A DNA stretch of 64,000 bases from an uncultured Planctomycetales bacterium. GTDB taxonomy: Bacteria > Planctomycetota > Planctomycetia > Isosphaerales > Isosphaeraceae. Under the pieces are notes generated by a model that searched no databases, had not been told where the DNA came from, and worked only from the letters and a program-made list of their open reading frames with translations. The DNA lies in NCBI GenBank assembly GCA_903926465.1, contig CAIYJE010000145.1:109944-173943 (forward strand), given 5' to 3'. Made by a program: the position numbers and the translations under genes. Each line of letters starts with the position of its first letter. Within the stretch, counting starts at the first letter, position 1. Shown here in pieces: positions 53,176-61,290 of the stretch.

Positions 53176-55326
53176 TTAGGCCAAGGCGTTGAGAACGTTC
53201 ATGGGGGACATGGGCCAATTCGGCACCCGTTTGCCGACGGCATTGGAAACGGCGTTGCCAATGGCGGCCGCGGTGCTGATGGTCGGCGGTTCGCCGATGC
53301 CAATTACTCCGCGTGCCCGCATCTCCGGGGTGTGGTGAGGGATCACCACAATTTCAGGGATGTCGCTGGCGCCGGCCAAGTGGTATAGCTCCATGTCCGG
53401 GTTCAGGAAGATCCCGGTGGTTGGATCCATGACCCGTTCTTCGAACAGGCCGTAATTCAGGCCACCAATCACACCGCCATAAACCTGGCTCTTCCAGGTC
53501 ATCATGTCGATGATCAGGCCGGAATCTTGCACCGCGACAATCTTTTTGAGCCGGACCACCCCGGTTTCGGTATCCACCTCAACCTTGGCGAACTGGCAGC
53601 CACCCACGCCGTTGGCGCTCAAGCCTTCAGAGAACTTGCCAGTCACACTGATTGGCATCATTCCGAGCTTGCGGCAGGCATCTTTCCAGCTCATGGCGGG
53701 CTGCCCTTTCACGAGCAGTTTCCCGTCCGCGAGCGAGAGCCCTTCAGGGGCCTCATTGATGGCCTTGCCCACCCGCTTGAACAACTCTTCACGCGCCTCA
53801 ATGGCGGCGTTCCAGGTTGGCGGGGCCATGGATGGGGTGGTGGTTGAGCCACCGGAGGCCTGGCCGGGCGGGAAGTTGGAGTTCCCGATGTTCGACTTGA
53901 CCTGATCGACGTTCAGGCCAAGGGCCTCGGCCGTGATCAAGGCCATGATGGTGCGTGCGCCGGTGCCAATGTCCTGGGTGGCGCTTCGGATCTCAACCGA
54001 TCCGTCGGGGTTGATGATGCAGTTGACCTGCTTGTCCTGGGCACCGCCGCCGCCCCAGGTATGCAGGGCCATACCGTACCCGACCCGGATTGGGCCACGC
54101 CCTTCGGCCTGTCCACGGGGCTTGCGGTTTTCCCACCCAATTTCCTTGGCGCCCAGGCCTACCTGCTCCAGGTAGATTGGCGTTTTGAAATCTTTGGGTG
54201 GCAGGTTGGCGAGCCGCATCTGGAGCGGGTCGATTCCCAGCTTCTCCGCCAGGTCATCGACGGCGGCTTCCATCAGGCAGCAGCCTTCAGGGTGACCGGG
54301 GGCTCGCATGGCCCGTGCGTTACCGCCGTTCAGGTAAACGTCGGCGTGTTCGCGGCGGGTATTTTCTACGTTGTAGACGTAGGGCAGCGGGAAGGCCGCA
54401 CCACGAGCCACGCCACCCGTGCCGAAGGTGGAGGCGGCCAGGGCGACAAGCTTGCCGTCCTTGGTGCCACCCAGCTTCACGGTGCCGCTAGCGCTCGGGC
54501 GGTTTCCGCCAGCCATGTGCTCATGGGCCCGGTCCAGGAACAGGCGAACGGGCTTACCGGTTTTCTTGGCCAGCTCGGCCGCGGCAATGCCCCAGATGTC
54601 GGCGCTGAACTTGGAGCCGAAGCCGCCACCCATGACCTCGGTGAGCGTGGTCACGTTAGTGGGCGGGATTTTGAAGTAGCCACCGAGCTCCTGCGACACG
54701 CCAATCACGTTCTGGGTGCTGGCCCAGGCGGTGATCGTGTCTGCGCTATCCCAGCGGGCGGTCAGGCCGTGGGTTTCCAGGCAGACGTGGGTGATGACGG
54801 GAACCGAATAGGTCCCTTCGATCACGGCATCGGCGGTCTCAAAGGCGGCGTCGATCCCCTTGCCTTCGAGTTTCTTGTCTAGCCGTTCCTGCACGTTGCT
54901 CTTGGCCACGTTGCTGGTGGAGTTGCGTCCTTCGCGAACAACCGGAGCCCCTTCGGCCATCGCCTGGGGCTCGGTCACCACGTGAGGCAAAACCTCGTAA
55001 GTGATGTCAATCGCCAGGGCGCCGTCACGGGCCAGTTCTTCGGTGTCTGCGGCCACGGCGGCAATATCGTCGCCATGAAAGCGAACCATGTCGCCTTCTT
55101 TGACGATGAGATGGATGCCCCGAACGCCCGGAATTTTCTCGGCCTTCGAGATGTCAATCTTGCTGATCTTGGCGCGAGCATGCGAAGAGTACAGCATGAC
55201 CGCGTAGAGCATCCCCTCTGGATGAATGTCTGAGGGGTATTTCGCCTTCCCAGTGGCCTTGATCAGGCCATCGAGGCGGGGAACGTCGGTGCTGATGAGT
55301 CTGGGGTTCTCTGGCCAGTTCGCCAT
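53176..55326 (-). CDS. Molybdopterin-binding catalytic subunit, PaoABC-like
   Basis: 716 residues, close to E. coli PaoC (732). It starts PENPRLISTDVPRLDGLIKATGKAKYPSD, the usual 'a' domain, then SSHARAKISKID and VVREGRNSTSNVAK. The molybdenum part includes GGGFGSKFSADIWGIAAAEL, RAPGHPEGC and QDIGTGARTIMAL. The catalytic Glu of xanthine-oxidase enzymes is E679 in GIGEPPTIST. There is no signal peptide on this subunit, so it is likely exported with its Tat-tagged partner. Substrate type (aldehydes or N-heterocycles) cannot be read from the sequence, though the PaoABC-like layout favours aldehydes. Confidence 0.93.
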   Translation of the reverse strand: MANWPENPRLISTDVPRLDGLIKATGKAKYPSDIHPEGMLYAVMLYSSHARAKISKIDISKAEKIPGVRGIHLIVKEGDMVRFHGDDIAAVAADTEELARDGALAIDITYEVLPHVVTEPQAMAEGAPVVREGRNSTSNVAKSNVQERLDKKLEGKGIDAAFETADAVIEGTYSVPVITHVCLETHGLTARWDSADTITAWASTQNVIGVSQELGGYFKIPPTNVTTLTEVMGGGFGSKFSADIWGIAAAELAKKTGKPVRLFLDRAHEHMAGGNRPSASGTVKLGGTKDGKLVALAASTFGTGGVARGAAFPLPYVYNVENTRREHADVYLNGGNARAMRAPGHPEGCCLMEAAVDDLAEKLGIDPLQMRLANLPPKDFKTPIYLEQVGLGAKEIGWENRKPRGQAEGRGPIRVGYGMALHTWGGGGAQDKQVNCIINPDGSVEIRSATQDIGTGARTIMALITAEALGLNVDQVKSNIGNSNFPPGQASGGSTTTPSMAPPTWNAAIEAREELFKRVGKAINEAPEGLSLADGKLLVKGQPAMSWKDACRKLGMMPISVTGKFSEGLSANGVGGCQFAKVEVDTETGVVRLKKIVAVQDSGLIIDMMTWKSQVYGGVIGGLNYGLFEERVMDPTTGIFLNPDMELYHLAGASDIPEIVVIPHHTPEMRARGVIGIGEPPTISTAAAIGNAVSNAVGKRVPNWPMSPMNVLNALA

Positions 55327-55329
55327 GGC

Positions 55330-55956
55330 TCAGGCCTCCTTTCTCAGGGCCTTAGCCGCGTCGAGCGCGGCCTGGAACACGCCGATGTAGGTGCCGCAGC
55401 GGCAAATATTGCCGTCGAGCCCCTTCTTCACGTCATCAAGCGTGGGATTTGGGTTGGTTTTGAGAAGAGCCTGACAGGCTGTTACAAAACCAGGTGTGCA
55501 GTAGCCGCACATGAGGCCGTCATGCTTGACGAATGAGCTGGGTACGCCCGCTTCATCAAAGCTTTCCAGAGTTTCAATTTTGTGACCCTGACAGCCCACG
55601 GCCAGCGTGGTGCAGGAGTAAATCGGGTCACCGTCTACCAGAACGGTACAGGCTCCGCAGCTACCACGGTCGCAGACCCGCTTGGGGCCGGTCACATCCA
55701 ACCGGTTCCTGAGCGTATCCAGCAAAGTGCAGCGTGGCTCAACTTCCACCGCGCGGTTCTCGCCGTTGACGTTGAGCGAGATCGAGACGTTGCCGGCCAA
55801 GATCTTGGGATCGGCCTGAGCCTGCTGTGCTTCGGCCGACTCGGGCGGCGCAACCACCGGAGCGGTCAGTACGGCCGATGCCGCTGCCAGGCTTGAGCCT
55901 CGCAGAAAGTCACGGCGGCTATGGCCTGGCTTGTTTTTTGAATCGTTTTCGGGCAT
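55330..55956 (-). CDS. 2Fe-2S subunit with twin-arginine signal, PaoA-like
   Basis: 208 residues. The Tat signal is SRRDFLRGSSLAAASAVL at about 13-30, with Ala-rich cleavage. The first 2Fe-2S domain reads CDRGSCGACTVLVDG with a fourth Cys in YSCTT, and the second reads MCGYCTPGFV and NICRCGTY. As in E. coli PaoA, only this subunit carries a Tat signal, so the folded heterotrimer probably travels to the periplasm together. It is the first gene of a four-gene operon: 2Fe-2S, molybdenum, FAD and Cys-rich. A dedicated XdhC-type insertion factor (like PaoD) is missing from the window. Confidence 0.93.
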   Translation of the reverse strand: MPENDSKNKPGHSRRDFLRGSSLAAASAVLTAPVVAPPESAEAQQAQADPKILAGNVSISLNVNGENRAVEVEPRCTLLDTLRNRLDVTGPKRVCDRGSCGACTVLVDGDPIYSCTTLAVGCQGHKIETLESFDEAGVPSSFVKHDGLMCGYCTPGFVTACQALLKTNPNPTLDDVKKGLDGNICRCGTYIGVFQAALDAAKALRKEA

Positions 55957-56389
55957 CGCGTACAGGCTCCCTGGATGCCTGGGGTGAATTGGGCGAAATA
56001 TCGACGACCCCGCCCGGAAACTGGCCTGGGTTGCCAGTTGGGACTGCCATGCAATATGTACCCCTCCCGCATTGATAGCAAGAGAGTGTTCCGGGAAACC
56101 GGCAACTTACTTGGATGCATGGCCTGAATTCTGGTCCAAACTACGTGTTTTGCCTGGGTTGCCAGTACCTCTGACTAAAGAGTCTAGGTCAGGTCCGTTA
56201 TTCAGGCGTGATTCGACTCAGAAATTTGAGCTAACCCGCGCTGTGGGTGTTTTGATGCCGCACCAACTTTAGAGGCCTGGGGATGGGATCGCCCCTAAAA
56301 ACAACCTCAAGGGTCAGCCGAGGGGGGCTGTCACCCGTGTGCTGCCCCCTGGTGAACCTCGATAAGCGGCCTGGGGTTTGGATTCAGGC
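55957..56389. other. Intergenic region without a supported gene
   Basis: About 430 bp between the rhodanese 3' end and the operon of the molybdenum hydroxylase. No gene or RNA is supported. A weak hairpin near 56318-56350 (GGGGGC with GCCCCC) has no T-run. The promoter of the hydroxylase operon should lie in 55957-56100. Confidence 0.45.
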
Positions 56390-57253
56390 TCAGGGCTCGA
56401 TTGGCAGGTCGGTCCGGTAGCTCCACTCGTTCCAGGAGCCGTCATAATTGCTGAGCTTCTGGAATCCCAGCCGATGGAGGTGAAACAGCGGGACGGTGGC
56501 GGCCACGCCGCCATTACAGTACGCCACCACTGAACGGTTGGGATTCAGACCGCGTTGGTTAATGAGCGTGCGAATTTCCTCGATGGGGCGAAATCCCCCC
56601 TGCTCGGCGAAGAACAGTTCCCGGGGCAAATTCAAGGCGTGCGGGATGTGGCCGCCGCGTGGGCCGCGTCGACGAGCGCCTGAATACTGACCGGCGTCTC
56701 GGGCATCGATAATCTGGAGGTCTGGTTCCGCCAGGCGATCGCGTAACTTCTCGGCGGACATCAGCCAGCCAGGCTGGGGCTGGGGAGTGAAGGTGGCCGG
56801 TTCCACGTGCGCCGGACCGGTTTCTGTTGGGTATTCTTCCTCGCACCAGTGATTCCAGCCGCCGTCCAAGACCGAGACCGACTCATGGCCATAGTAGCGT
56901 AAGGCCCACCAGAGACGTGTTGAGAACTGGCCCCCCATGTGGTCGTAGGCGATCACGTGAGTAGTGTTGCCGATTCCCCGGCTGGCCATGGCTTCCGCGA
57001 ACCGATCGGCGTCGGCAATCTGAGCAGGGACCGGATCATCGAGATCAACAATGTCGATGGTCCAGTCCAGATAGACGGCTCCTGGGATGTGCGAGGCCAG
57101 GTATTCCTGGGGTGCGCCCCGGTAGGTGGCTTCTTCCACGCCTGGTTCAAGTGGGCGTGTGGTCACGTAGCCACGCATATCCACAACACGGATTCCAGGG
57201 TCGTTCAGGTGTTTTTCCAGCCATTCAGCGGTTACGAGCGGGTTGACGGGCAT
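56390..57253 (-). CDS. Two-domain sulfurtransferase (rhodanese-like)
   Basis: 287 residues from ATG at 57253 (PVNPLVTAEWLE); an open frame further upstream runs antisense into the MDR gene start and is rejected. Two rhodanese domains are visible: the inactive first with RVVDMRGY, GHIPGAVYLDW-like SHIPGAVYLDW and HVIAYDHMGGQFSTRLWW, and the second with LQIIDARDAGQYSG, GHIPHALNLP and the active-site Cys246 in YCNGGVAAT. The loop CNGGVA fits thiosulfate:cyanide rather than mercaptopyruvate sulfurtransferase (CGSGVT), though neither is a perfect match. It is divergent from the MDR oxidoreductase gene. Confidence 0.9.
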   Translation of the reverse strand: MPVNPLVTAEWLEKHLNDPGIRVVDMRGYVTTRPLEPGVEEATYRGAPQEYLASHIPGAVYLDWTIDIVDLDDPVPAQIADADRFAEAMASRGIGNTTHVIAYDHMGGQFSTRLWWALRYYGHESVSVLDGGWNHWCEEEYPTETGPAHVEPATFTPQPQPGWLMSAEKLRDRLAEPDLQIIDARDAGQYSGARRRGPRGGHIPHALNLPRELFFAEQGGFRPIEEIRTLINQRGLNPNRSVVAYCNGGVAATVPLFHLHRLGFQKLSNYDGSWNEWSYRTDLPIEP

Positions 57254-57374
57254 GGTGATACTCAACGAGGAAAGGAATGAGCCAACTGAACCGCGAGGCC
57301 TCTGCTGGTAAGATACCTTTCCGTGAGCCAATGGCCAGAGGGCCGAGATCCGATTCGCGCCGGGGAGGTTGGGG

Positions 57375-58382
57375 ATGAAGGCAGTGGTGTTTGATGCGTT
57401 CGGAGAGCCTGGGCAGGTGTTGCGCGTCTGTGAAAAGCCGGATCCGCGACCGGGCCCGGGTGAAGTGCGTGTGCGGATGATCTTGAGCCCGATCAATCCC
57501 TCGGACTTGCTGGTGGTGCGGGGCCGGTACGGAGTGCTGCCCGAGCTACCCGCGACTCCGGGATTTGAAGGGGTAGGAGTGGTGGATGCCGTGGGACCGG
57601 GCTTGAACTTGCTGGGTCGCGCGGTGATGGGAAAGCGGGTGACGGTAATTAACCACCAAGGCGGCAACTGGGCGGAATATGCGGTGATTCCGGCCCGTCA
57701 GGCCAGGCCGGTGGCCGCCGATATTCCCGACGATCAGGTGGCTTCTTTTTTTGTGAATCCCGCCACGGCGCTGGCCATGGTCTGCCACGTTCTGAAGGTT
57801 GAGCGTGGAGCCTGGCTGTTGCAAACGGCCGCCGGCTCCGAACTCGGTCGGATGATCATCAGGCTGGGCAAGCATGATGGGTTCCGCACCATCAACGTGG
57901 TGCGCAGGCCTGAAGCCAAGGCCCAGCTTGAGGCACTGGGGGCCGACGCCGTGATCTGTTCGGCCGACGGCCCCATAGATGAGCAGGTGAAGTCGCTCAC
58001 CGGTGCCGATGGGGTTCGGTACGCGATTGACCCGGTGGGCGGAGAGACCGGTAGTCAGGTTTTCAAGTCGCTCGGTTTTGGGGGCCGGATGCTGGTGTAC
58101 GGGACCCTGACCGGCGAGCCTGTTCAGGTTGAGGCCCGGCCGCTGATCTCGCGAGATTGTCATCTTTCCGGATTCTGGCTCGGGCACTGGATGCGCAGTC
58201 GAAGTATTCCTCAGTCACTCCGCTTGTTCCGGGAAATTGCCGACCTGATGCGTAAAGGCGTACTGACCACCCAGACCGGCGCGGAGTTTCCCATCAACGC
58301 CATTGCCGATGCTTCCAAGGCGGCCGAAATTCCCGGCCGTGCAGGCAAAGTTTTACTTCGACTTGGATCAGGTTTGTCCTGA
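57375..58382 (+). CDS. MDR-family zinc-independent NAD(P)H oxidoreductase
   Basis: 335 residues from ATG at 57375, with GGGGAGG nine bases upstream (a TTG two codons earlier is in frame). The GroES-like domain starts KAVVFDAFGEPGQVL and has SPINPSDLLVVRGRYG and PGFEGVGVVDAVG. The Rossmann domain shows the deviating nucleotide motif LLQTAAGSELGRMIIRLGKHDG (ASxxGxxxG type), TINVVRRPEAK and GADGVRYAIDPVGGETG. Zinc ligands are missing, as in enoyl-reductase/quinone-oxidoreductase-like members. The closest family is trans-2-enoyl-CoA/ACP reductase (MECR/ETR-like), suggesting a fatty-acid or detoxification role. The 3' end has a small hairpin over the stop. Confidence 0.88.
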   Translation: MKAVVFDAFGEPGQVLRVCEKPDPRPGPGEVRVRMILSPINPSDLLVVRGRYGVLPELPATPGFEGVGVVDAVGPGLNLLGRAVMGKRVTVINHQGGNWAEYAVIPARQARPVAADIPDDQVASFFVNPATALAMVCHVLKVERGAWLLQTAAGSELGRMIIRLGKHDGFRTINVVRRPEAKAQLEALGADAVICSADGPIDEQVKSLTGADGVRYAIDPVGGETGSQVFKSLGFGGRMLVYGTLTGEPVQVEARPLISRDCHLSGFWLGHWMRSRSIPQSLRLFREIADLMRKGVLTTQTGAEFPINAIADASKAAEIPGRAGKVLLRLGSGLS

Positions 58383-58384
58383 TC
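58366..58384 (+). terminator. Hairpin over the stop codon of the MDR gene
   Basis: GATCAGG (58366-58372) pairs with CCTGATC (58378-58384) around TTTGT. The TGA (58380-58382) lies in the right arm. No T-run follows. Confidence 0.4.
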
Positions 58385-58832
58385 TGGCCCTTGCCCAGGG
58401 CGTTTGGCTTTGTTGGCTAAACAAAGCGAAACGTCACGTGGGGGTATCGCTTGCGCCTTGGGTTTGATGATGTTTTTCTCCGGATTTTTGTTCCCGAAAT
58501 CTGGTTTCTGGCGATAGAATTCCAGTGTCATCGTGAATGGAACAGAGTCAATTCTGAGTTCACACCACGAAAATGCCGGGAAAGCTCTCCAGATAGCAGG
58601 AAACCTCTGTTTTTCGGAGCCGTTCCTGGCTTCCTGATCCTGGCTGAAATTGCCCGGATGATGCCCTTTGAGCGTGGCCGGGCGTGTTTCCGCGGGCGGA
58701 TGATCTGGTGTTGCGAACGATTCGCAGCATGGTTTCTGATTGGCTTACTTTACGACAGGACTTAATCTCGCGAGCCGGAACGCATCTGCTGGGTTTTCCA
58801 TTTCCGCGTTCGTGAGTAAGGAAGAAAAACCG
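58383..58832. other. Intergenic region without a supported gene
   Basis: About 450 bp before the acidic-tail gene. An open frame of 104 codons at 58451-58765 has no recognisable feature and no ribosome-binding site. No RNA or repeat is seen. Confidence 0.45.
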
Positions 58833-59261
58833 ATGAGCTCAGGCAGTTCCTCACTTGGTGTCCAAGATTATCGGGCGGTTGCGTGTCTGGCCCCAACCGG
58901 CGAGCGTTTGCTGTGTTACGGAGATACGCCTGCCCAGGTTCGAGCCTCCTACACCAGTGCATGGGGCGAGGTTGTTCGGGACGAAGATCGGCCTACAGTT
59001 AAAGCGATCTCGCTTCAGAAGTGGACTGGTCTGGCCTGGTCTGGTCAGTGGGAACACACCACTTATCTTGACGTTCCACCCTGGAAGAACAGCAAGTCCG
59101 GGAGTGTGGTCGTTAAAGAGACCGAGTCTGGTCTTGAAGTGGAAGACGAAGACGAAGTCGAACTCGAAGCCGAAGCTCTGGGCGTGGATGCGGAAGATGT
59201 TGACGTAGACGTTGATGGCGACGGTGACGAGGACGAGATTGCCGTTGAAGAGGTTCTCTGA
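58833..59261 (+). CDS. Unknown protein with acidic C-terminal tail
   Basis: 142 residues from ATG at 58833 (SSGSSSLGVQDYRAVA); upstream in-frame codons lack a good start. The first 95 residues are a mixed alpha/beta domain (VACLAPTGERLLCYGDTPAQVRASYTSAWGEVV) I do not recognise. Residues about 100-142 are extremely acidic (EVEDEDEVELEAEALG, DVDVDVDGDGDEDE), partly calcium-loop-like but too repetitive for an EF-hand. The tail may bind metal or basic partners. A terminator follows. Confidence 0.6.
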   Translation: MSSGSSSLGVQDYRAVACLAPTGERLLCYGDTPAQVRASYTSAWGEVVRDEDRPTVKAISLQKWTGLAWSGQWEHTTYLDVPPWKNSKSGSVVVKETESGLEVEDEDEVELEAEALGVDAEDVDVDVDGDGDEDEIAVEEVL

Positions 59262-59302
59262 AACCAGCCGCTGCACCCTATGCGGAACTCACGATCAAAA
59301 CC

Positions 59303-59328
59303 AACCCCCGGTCAGGCCGGGGGTTTTT
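59303..59328. terminator. Bidirectional terminator between convergent genes
   Basis: AACCCCCGG (59303-59311) pairs with CCGGGGGTT (59317-59325) around a five-base loop, with a T-run on the plus strand (gtttttc). It closes the acidic-tail gene; the right part also lies in the last codons of the Nif3-like gene, whose stop is at 59312-59314. Confidence 0.8.
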
Positions 59329-60445
59329 CATTGGTTTCCGTGACCAGGTGCCAGATTGGGTCCGATTCTTGCCGACTGGCCCACACCCTGAGCGCGGGGA
59401 ATGCGGATTGGAGCCGGTTGGCGAGCATTTCTACGGCCGGTCGTTCACTGGCGTGATGGCCCACGGCTATCAGGCCCAGGCCTGCTGCTCTAGCTTCAAG
59501 TGCCTGATGAAACCGCACCTCGCCGGTAATCAGCACATCGGCACCCGCCGCTTTAGCCTGGCCAATGAAGCTATCACCCGCGCCACAGACCAGGGCCACC
59601 CGCTGAACCTCACGGCTGGCCAGGCCAATGATCTGCGTGGCCTGAGCGCCAACTTGGCCGGCCACCCGCTGTGCGAGCTCGCTCAGGCAGACCGGCTGGG
59701 TGAGCTGGCCGACCCGGCCAACCCCCTGCTCCAGCTCTGGCGCCTCAAGCGGGTAAACGTCAATGGCCGGCTCTTCATACGAGTGCTGCTTCCGGATCGC
59801 CTGCAGCACGGCGGTTAATTTCCCCTCTGGCACCCGCAGTTCACAACGCCATTCCCGGACCTGTTCCCTGCGCCCTTTCTGACCGACGGCCGGGTTTGCC
59901 CCCTCAGTACCAAAAAAGGTGCCCAGTCCGCGGCTTGAGAAGGAACACTCGCCATAGTTGCCAATGGTGCCGGCACCGGCGGCAAAGGCGGCGGCCAGCA
60001 CCTGCTCTCGATCCTCAGCGGTGCAAAAAACGACCAGCTTGAACGCACGCGCACCCCGGAACCGGGTCAACGGCTCAACCTGCGTCAAATCCAGCGCTGT
60101 CGCCAGCCAAGCGTTGATTCCATCCTGAGTGTTGTCAAACGCCGTGTGGGGAGCGTAAACCGAGATGCCGGCCCTGGCGAGTTGCCACACCAGCGCCGTG
60201 TCTGGCCGATCGGCTCGCAGTTTTTGAATCGGTCGAAACAGGATCGGGTGATGCGTGACGACCAACTCGACCTCCTCCGCCACCGCCTCGGCGCAGCTTT
60301 CCGGCGTGACGGTGAGGCAGGTCATGATCCGGTTGACGGTTTGCTGGGGATCGCCCGCCAGCAAGCCGACATTGTCCCAGCTTTCCGCGAATTTCGGAGG
60401 GGCGAACTGATCAAGCCACTGAACCAGGTTAGCCACGCGGATCAT
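59312..60445 (-). CDS. Nif3-like dinuclear metal-centre protein
   Basis: 377 residues, the long type with an inserted middle domain. It starts with an N-terminal Nif3 half: AESWDNVGLLAGDPQQ, ELVVTHHPILFRPIQKL (HH ligand pair), YAPHTAFDNTQDGINAWLA, and the C-terminal half: ALVCGAGDSFIGQAKAAGADVLITGEVRFHQALEA and GLGLIAVGHHASERPAVEML with the second His/Glu ligands. The insertion (about 130-245) is a PII-like or CutA-like domain seen in long Nif3 proteins (KLVVFCTAEDREQVLAAAFAAGAGTIGNY). The family forms hexameric toroids; GTP cyclohydrolase type I-like activity has been proposed. Its ATG overlaps the stop of pabC. Confidence 0.92.
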   Translation of the reverse strand: MIRVANLVQWLDQFAPPKFAESWDNVGLLAGDPQQTVNRIMTCLTVTPESCAEAVAEEVELVVTHHPILFRPIQKLRADRPDTALVWQLARAGISVYAPHTAFDNTQDGINAWLATALDLTQVEPLTRFRGARAFKLVVFCTAEDREQVLAAAFAAGAGTIGNYGECSFSSRGLGTFFGTEGANPAVGQKGRREQVREWRCELRVPEGKLTAVLQAIRKQHSYEEPAIDVYPLEAPELEQGVGRVGQLTQPVCLSELAQRVAGQVGAQATQIIGLASREVQRVALVCGAGDSFIGQAKAAGADVLITGEVRFHQALEARAAGLGLIAVGHHASERPAVEMLANRLQSAFPALRVWASRQESDPIWHLVTETNEKPPA

Positions 60446-61290
60446 GGGATCTCTCCCTCCTGGAGTTGGTGCTGGAGGTGCTGCCAGAGCTTTGTGGTCC
60501 AGGGGCCTGGAGCCGGGTATTTGCGGATTTTCCCATCTGAGCTGGAGAACGAGCCCACGGGAACGATTCCTCGGACCGAGTTCGTAAGAAAGACCTCATC
60601 GGCGCTCAGGATCGCCTCCACCGGGATCGCCGGCTGGGTTGATGACACCAGGTCAAACCCAAGGGCTGGTGCCAGTCTGAGCACCGTCTCACGCATGACT
60701 CCAGGCAGCAGCCAACCTGAGTCTGACGGGGTCTGAAGCGATTGATGCTGAACGATGAAGAGATTGGTACGTGTGCCTTCGGTCACTGATGGCGAATTGC
60801 CACAGAGTGCCAGGTCTTCGTCAAAACCAGCTCGCAGCGCCGCTTCATAAACCAGCCTGCGGCGCCAGTAATTCAGAGTTTTGTGAGAGAGTAAGGGGTC
60901 GGTTGGCTCGACGCTCCATGAGGCGCGGACGAGCGCTCCCCCGGTACGAACCGCAGGTGGCAGCGGTCGAGCCTGGAGCCAGACCACCGGTGGGGTCCGG
61001 TCCGAGCCAGCGCTCATGGTCAGCCGCAGAAGGGTATCGTTTTCTAGCCCCTCAGCCTGGCGGAGCCGGTCGATATCGGCCTGATCGGGAAGCTCGGCGG
61101 CGGCTGGAACGGGAAGCCCGAGCGTTTGTGCGGAATGCGCGAGTCTGCGAAGCTGGCCAGGCAGGGTGGAAGCTCGGCCGTTCCAGGTCCGGAACGTCTC
61201 GAAAAGTCCCAGGCCGTGCTCAAACGTGCGATCGAGCACGCTGACCTTGAGTGCGAGATCTTGCACGATCTCGCCAGCCACCCAGATCAT
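60442..61290 (-). CDS. pabC: Aminodeoxychorismate lyase (class IV aminotransferase)
   Basis: 282 residues. Class IV fold landmarks: LDRTFEHGLGLFETFRTWNG, the PLP-binding Lys in LLSHKTLNYWRRRLVYEAAL (SHKT), and EGTRTNLFIV, LLPGVMRETVLRLA, AILSADEVFLTNSVRGIVPVGSF. The SHKTLNY motif and the pabB gene next to it point to PabC rather than branched-chain or D-amino-acid aminotransferase. It eliminates pyruvate from 4-amino-4-deoxychorismate to give p-aminobenzoate for folate. The ATG overlaps the end of pabB (ATGA at 61287-61290), and its own stop overlaps the Nif3-like gene start. Confidence 0.88.
   Translation of the reverse strand: MIWVAGEIVQDLALKVSVLDRTFEHGLGLFETFRTWNGRASTLPGQLRRLAHSAQTLGLPVPAAAELPDQADIDRLRQAEGLENDTLLRLTMSAGSDRTPPVVWLQARPLPPAVRTGGALVRASWSVEPTDPLLSHKTLNYWRRRLVYEAALRAGFDEDLALCGNSPSVTEGTRTNLFIVQHQSLQTPSDSGWLLPGVMRETVLRLAPALGFDLVSSTQPAIPVEAILSADEVFLTNSVRGIVPVGSFSSSDGKIRKYPAPGPWTTKLWQHLQHQLQEGEIP

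Noticed and set aside
56318..56350. GGGGGC/GCCCCC inverted repeat after the rhodanese gene
   Set aside because: Short arms, 15-base loop and no T-run; not enough for a terminator call.
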